From Epinephelus fuscoguttatus (taxonomy: Eukaryota > Chordata > Actinopteri > Perciformes > Serranidae): a stretch of 64,000 nucleotides of DNA. The stretch is from the NCBI RefSeq assembly GCF_011397635.1, contig NC_064770.1, positions 5,909,826 through 5,973,825 on the forward strand, read 5' to 3'. Shown one piece after another: positions 60,118 through 64,000 of the stretch. Position numbers and translations under genes: made by a program. The notes under the pieces are model-generated. The model did no database searches and had not been told where the DNA came from. It worked only from the letters and a program-made list of their open reading frames with translations. Every line of letters starts with the position of its first letter. Position 1 is the first letter of the stretch.

Positions 60118-61080
60118 CTAGAGAAAGGAGAGAAGAAAAAGAAAAGGAGGGTGGAAAAAAAGAAGGGTGGAAAAAAGGGGGATGAAAAGATAAATGAAAA
60201 AACATGGTTGAATTTGTTAAAGACAAATGGTAAAAGCACTGACCAGGGTCAGAAGTTGCATGAAAAAACATTCCAATGTAGAAAGTACATTATCTGTATG
60301 AGATATCAAAGCAGGGACTATTGGCCTTTAAACAGAATGAGGACAGAGTATGTGAGGCCACAGAACACTTAGTAAACAACAGGAGGAGAAATATCATTGG
60401 ATAATCTGTAATATCAGAGTGGATGGACAGATATTCTCTGTGGATTTGGTGGAAGTGGGTGGCTGTGGTGATAGGGGAGGTGTGTGTGAGTGTGTGTGTG
60501 GGTGTGGTTGGGTGGGGGGATGAAAAGCAGATGATTAAAAAGAGAGGAGCAGAGGAAAGGTGGATGATTATATAGATGAGAGTGAGGGAAAACAGTGAGA
60601 GAGGGGAGGGCACACAGCCAATGCCTAATATTAATTTGATGAGTTTGTCTGTCCCAGATTCGTGTGTCTGCTCGCTGTGGCAACAGGAACCTTTCCACTG
60701 AGTGTCTGTGTCTGCAAACCCCCTGTTGCTAGGGGTATGAACTCATTTCAGTGACTACCCTCCTCCTCATCCCACCCAAAGGATTTGCATCCACCCACCC
60801 CCGGCTGGTGGTGATGACTGACAGATCTGCCGTCATGACAACAGACGTGCTTTAAACTCTGGTTACTTCCAGGGTTCAGGGTATTCCACATCATACAATT
60901 TGTTGTCATTCTGGTATAATGAATTACTGCCTTGCGGTTGTATGCTCCCCGCAAACCCATCAAATTGCAGTTACAGTTTACATCCATGGCTGTAAAAACA
61001 TAGATGCTTCACACACATCATCCCCCCACAGCACAAAAAGTCTATACTATCAGCACAGTTTCAAGGCGGACAGCTAAGAT
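60118..61080. other. upstream intron of the STXBP4-like gene, no exon recognised
   Basis: Purine-rich aagaagaaa tracts (60120-60200) and an imperfect GT tract (60480-60515). I looked on the minus strand for PDZ-domain exons (GLG, GG...DGRL) and found none. Confidence 0.4.
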
Positions 61081-61199
61081 TAGAATCACCAATTCAGTAT
61101 CTGACCAAATGTCTCCCTTTCTGTTCATGAGTTATGGTGTTGAATAATGGCCACAAAAGTGTTTTTGCAAAATGTTATGATGTCATAGTAGACTTTGAC

Positions 61200-61470
61200 C
61201 TTTTGGATATAAAATGTCATTATCTGATCATCTGAAATTTTGTCAAAATTAATGTAAAATCATGAGTTATAACCAAAAATATCCGCTGTGAGGACATAGT
61301 GACCTTGACCTTCGACCATCAAATTCTAATCAGTTCATTTGTGAGTCCAATTGAACGATTGTGGCAAATCTGAGCAAAGTCCCTCAAGGCCTTCATTAAA
61401 TATCACATTCATGAGAATGACACAGACTATTTGTGACACACCCATCTGTTACGAATGTGGTATTTCTTTT
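61200..61470. repeat. dispersed repeat ('gaccttg..tggtcaa' family), copy 2, inverted
   Basis: 'gtgaccttgaccttcgaccatcaaattctaatcagttcat' and 'agtccctcaaggcc' are the reverse complement of blocks in 5310-5640. Confidence 0.6.
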
Positions 61471-64000
61471 GTTTATTTTGTACCCATCTTTGGCGACAAT
61501 TAAAGGCCTATAAGATTTTGACTTCTTAAAATGATCAGACATCATTTAGAAGGTTGGGTTGTATGCCTGTATTCCTTGAATGGTGGAATTTCCCACAAAT
61601 AAATGAATGTGTGGGAAACCCTGGACTGTCAAAATAAAAGTACAAATTTAGTCAACAGTCAGGTTAAACAAAGACACAGAAGGAGACAGTTAAAGAGGAT
61701 ACATTTTGGCCCTGCATTTGGGTATAAAAATGTGGCAAGTAAGTGTAACTGAAGGTTGCAGTTGTATCTGTGTGCATGTGTAACTTAAGTATCACACACA
61801 GTTTGTGGACTTTGGTTACACACAATTTTTTGCTTTAAATCTGTTCACAGATGATCACAGTTTTGGTTTGAATTGACCATTGATACTGTAAATCTTTATA
61901 AACACATTATATGAAGATATTGTTACATTGTTTCTACAACTTCAAATATTTTTTGCATATTAAGAAAGTTGCAATTTTCATTTTGATTTCATAGCTTTAC
62001 AAAGGTTTGTATACCACGACAGGCACTGAAATTATTTCTAAACATCAGAATGAACAACATCATGAACTGAAATTCTCACTGACCCTCAAGATAAAAGATA
62101 AATCTTGACCTTGAGCACAGCAGATTTTTTCATATTCAAATTACAGACATGTCATATTCACACAGATGACCTCTGCAATAATTTCAAAATATACAATCCA
62201 ATCAGCAGAAAAAAATGTTAAATTGTACATTTCTACAAACTACGATTCTGTTGCATTTGCACGTTATTATGTCGTGGATATATTGAAACTTTATGTTTCC
62301 ACAACACTGAAGTTAATGTGTGTTTCAGTTTAGGCACAAAAACACTCAGGTATGGTTAGTAAAAGACCATGTTTTGCCTTAAAATACACAGTTTTGGGGG
62401 CACAATCCCCCGCTGATATCTAACGATAAAAAACATGTTTGGTGCTTAAAAAGCTGCTAACCAGTTTTGCTGTTCATTGGTCTCCTACAGTGGTCTGCAG
62501 CTTGGCATGTGACTCGCTCATGATAAAGTCAGCTCATTTACAACCTCACTTTAGAAGCATTGATGATATCATAAGTGCAAATGTATAATAATAATAATGT
62601 AACATAACTCTGGACTGTAGAAACTTAGGATATGGACATTTTCTTCAGGCAACTGGGCTGAAGTATAGTAGGACCCCAGGTGATAATAGTTGCGTGCACA
62701 TAGGGTTTTACACATATTGACACAGTTTATCTCCCTAACAGGATTGAACGCCTCTGATGACCTGTCTCCATGCTGTGCTTTGGAACAGGTCAGACACTGC
62801 ATGGGAGATAAGAGATGAGAGGTAAGAGGAAGGTCAGGCTTTCGGAGGGGTCGGCTGTCTCAGGGAGACGAGCGTGCATACTGTATGTCTAAGTATACAT
62901 GTGTTATGACCCAACGTCATCAGTCGGCTGAAGAGGCTTAAATTAAAACACAGGCGCCCACCAGCAGCAGGAGAAATGAATTAAATGCAACTTAACTTAA
63001 ACTGGCAGTAAATTAACAAGGCTGCACATCTGTTTCCCGTTAATTAACAAGAATGAAATCATACAGAAATGATTATTGTCAGAAGTCAGTGTCAGTATTT
63101 TATGAAAATAATAAATGATATCCAGTCAGTATTTGTATCTGCTCACCTCAGCACAAACTGCTGACATCTGTCACGGCTAGCAACTGGCTTAACCAATAAG
63201 AGGCTGGAGGGGAGCTAAGTGGTCACAGCACCTAGGAAATAACCTTGACTGGGGTAATCCAGGCCAATAGGATTGGGACAGGCTGACAGGTGGCTCAGAG
63301 CTGGGACCCACGGACGACCCTTCACATTAGAGCTGCTGGTCTGCTTGTAATCTTTCCTTTTTATCATCAAGCACTTTCTCTTTCACTAAAAACTGACTGC
63401 TGTATATTGTTTTTAGTCTTTAAGTTCCCCAGCAAAAATATGTTGTCTGCATGTGCGCTGGTTGACCCGTTTTAAAATAAACTATTACACGTTATTAAAA
63501 TTCACATGTAGTTTAATCTACAGTAACAATACATTAACTGGTGTGATGTTTATGACCACACTGATCGTCTAATGGAAATCCCTGACCTGAACTGACACTA
63601 CCAGGACACTGGTGGATATATCTATATTGATATTGGTATCAATTATGGGTCAAATAAGCTGTCAAAAAATGCAATCCCTAGTTGATTTACTGATTGACTG
63701 TAACCTTACTATGCCACATGGGGCCAGGCCTGTCTGGGTCTACTAACACTAGACAGCAACAACAAGATGATCACATAACAAATCATAATTGACCGATGCA
63801 GAAATTGAAAGAAAACATTTTAATAAATACATTAATATAACTAAAATCGCCTGTTAAGAAGGAGACATAATACTGTTGTGATGGGGTCAGGACGTTTAGC
63901 TAACCTGTGTCTCTCCCCTGCCTGCAGCTGACTGATTGGCCTAATCTGGACCACCTGGGTCTGGTGTCCCTAGTTTACTTAAAGGGGCTCTACTTGAGAT
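61471..64000. other. window end, no gene recognised
   Basis: AT-rich sequence with chance frames only. It should be intron or 5' flank of the STXBP4-like gene; the missing N-terminal (PDZ) exons may lie to the right of the window. Confidence 0.4.

Noticed and set aside
60414-60698. Minus-strand frame near the first seen STXBP4-like exon, considered as an upstream exon
   Set aside because: There is no acceptor-donor pair with a matching phase, and the protein is dominated by a GT/CA tract.
1-64000. A defence system, CRISPR array or operon-like cluster
   Set aside because: The sequence is vertebrate nuclear DNA with split genes; nothing of this kind was seen on either strand.

Overview
The window reads as a piece of a ray-finned (teleost) fish chromosome. 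The genes are split by canonical GT-AG introns, coding density is low, and the spaces are filled with repeats typical of fish: a nearly intact Tc1/mariner element, L2 and other LINE remnants, a Penelope-like fragment, piggyBac and hAT miniature elements, tRNA-derived SINEs, and long (CA)n tracts. I cannot name the species. There are no bacterial genes, tRNA or rRNA genes, or CRISPR arrays.

Layout. (1) 1-4.1 kb: a PIRT-like two-pass membrane protein, coding in one exon (3662-4069), with a possible non-coding first exon at the window edge. (2) 11.9-14.9 kb: TMEM238L-like two-pass membrane protein, one coding exon (11879-12412) and a probable spliced 3' UTR. PIRT and TMEM238L are also neighbours on human 17p12. 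(3) 15.6-22.9 kb: a repeat island with a SINE, a 1.63-kb Tc1 element broken by one base, a V-SINE-like element and an internally deleted L2 LINE. (4) 23.9-40.9 kb: RRN3 (TIF-IA), the RNA polymerase I initiation factor. All 17 coding exons can be placed and give a 602-residue protein. (5) 42.1-60.1 kb, minus strand: ten 3' exons of an STXBP4 (Synip)-related coiled-coil gene, convergent with RRN3; the two genes' poly(A) signals lie about 140 bp apart. Its 5' exons lie beyond the window. (6) 60.1-64 kb: intron or upstream sequence of that gene, without a recognisable exon.

The most notable observation is that the STXBP4-related gene does not end in the WW domain of human STXBP4. The last exon, in phase with the one before, encodes a hydrophobic C-terminal segment that looks like a tail anchor. 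A 480-bp intronic duplication in the same gene copies the start of a coiled-coil exon with its splice acceptor and could make a frame-neutral 21-codon cassette. In RRN3, several regulatory phosphosites known from mammals are altered (Ser44 to Thr, loss of the proline after Thr200, loss of the Ser649 tail). The genes share no evident pathway: RRN3 drives rRNA synthesis, PIRT-like and TMEM238L-like are small membrane proteins, and the STXBP4 relative is probably a membrane-trafficking or scaffold protein.
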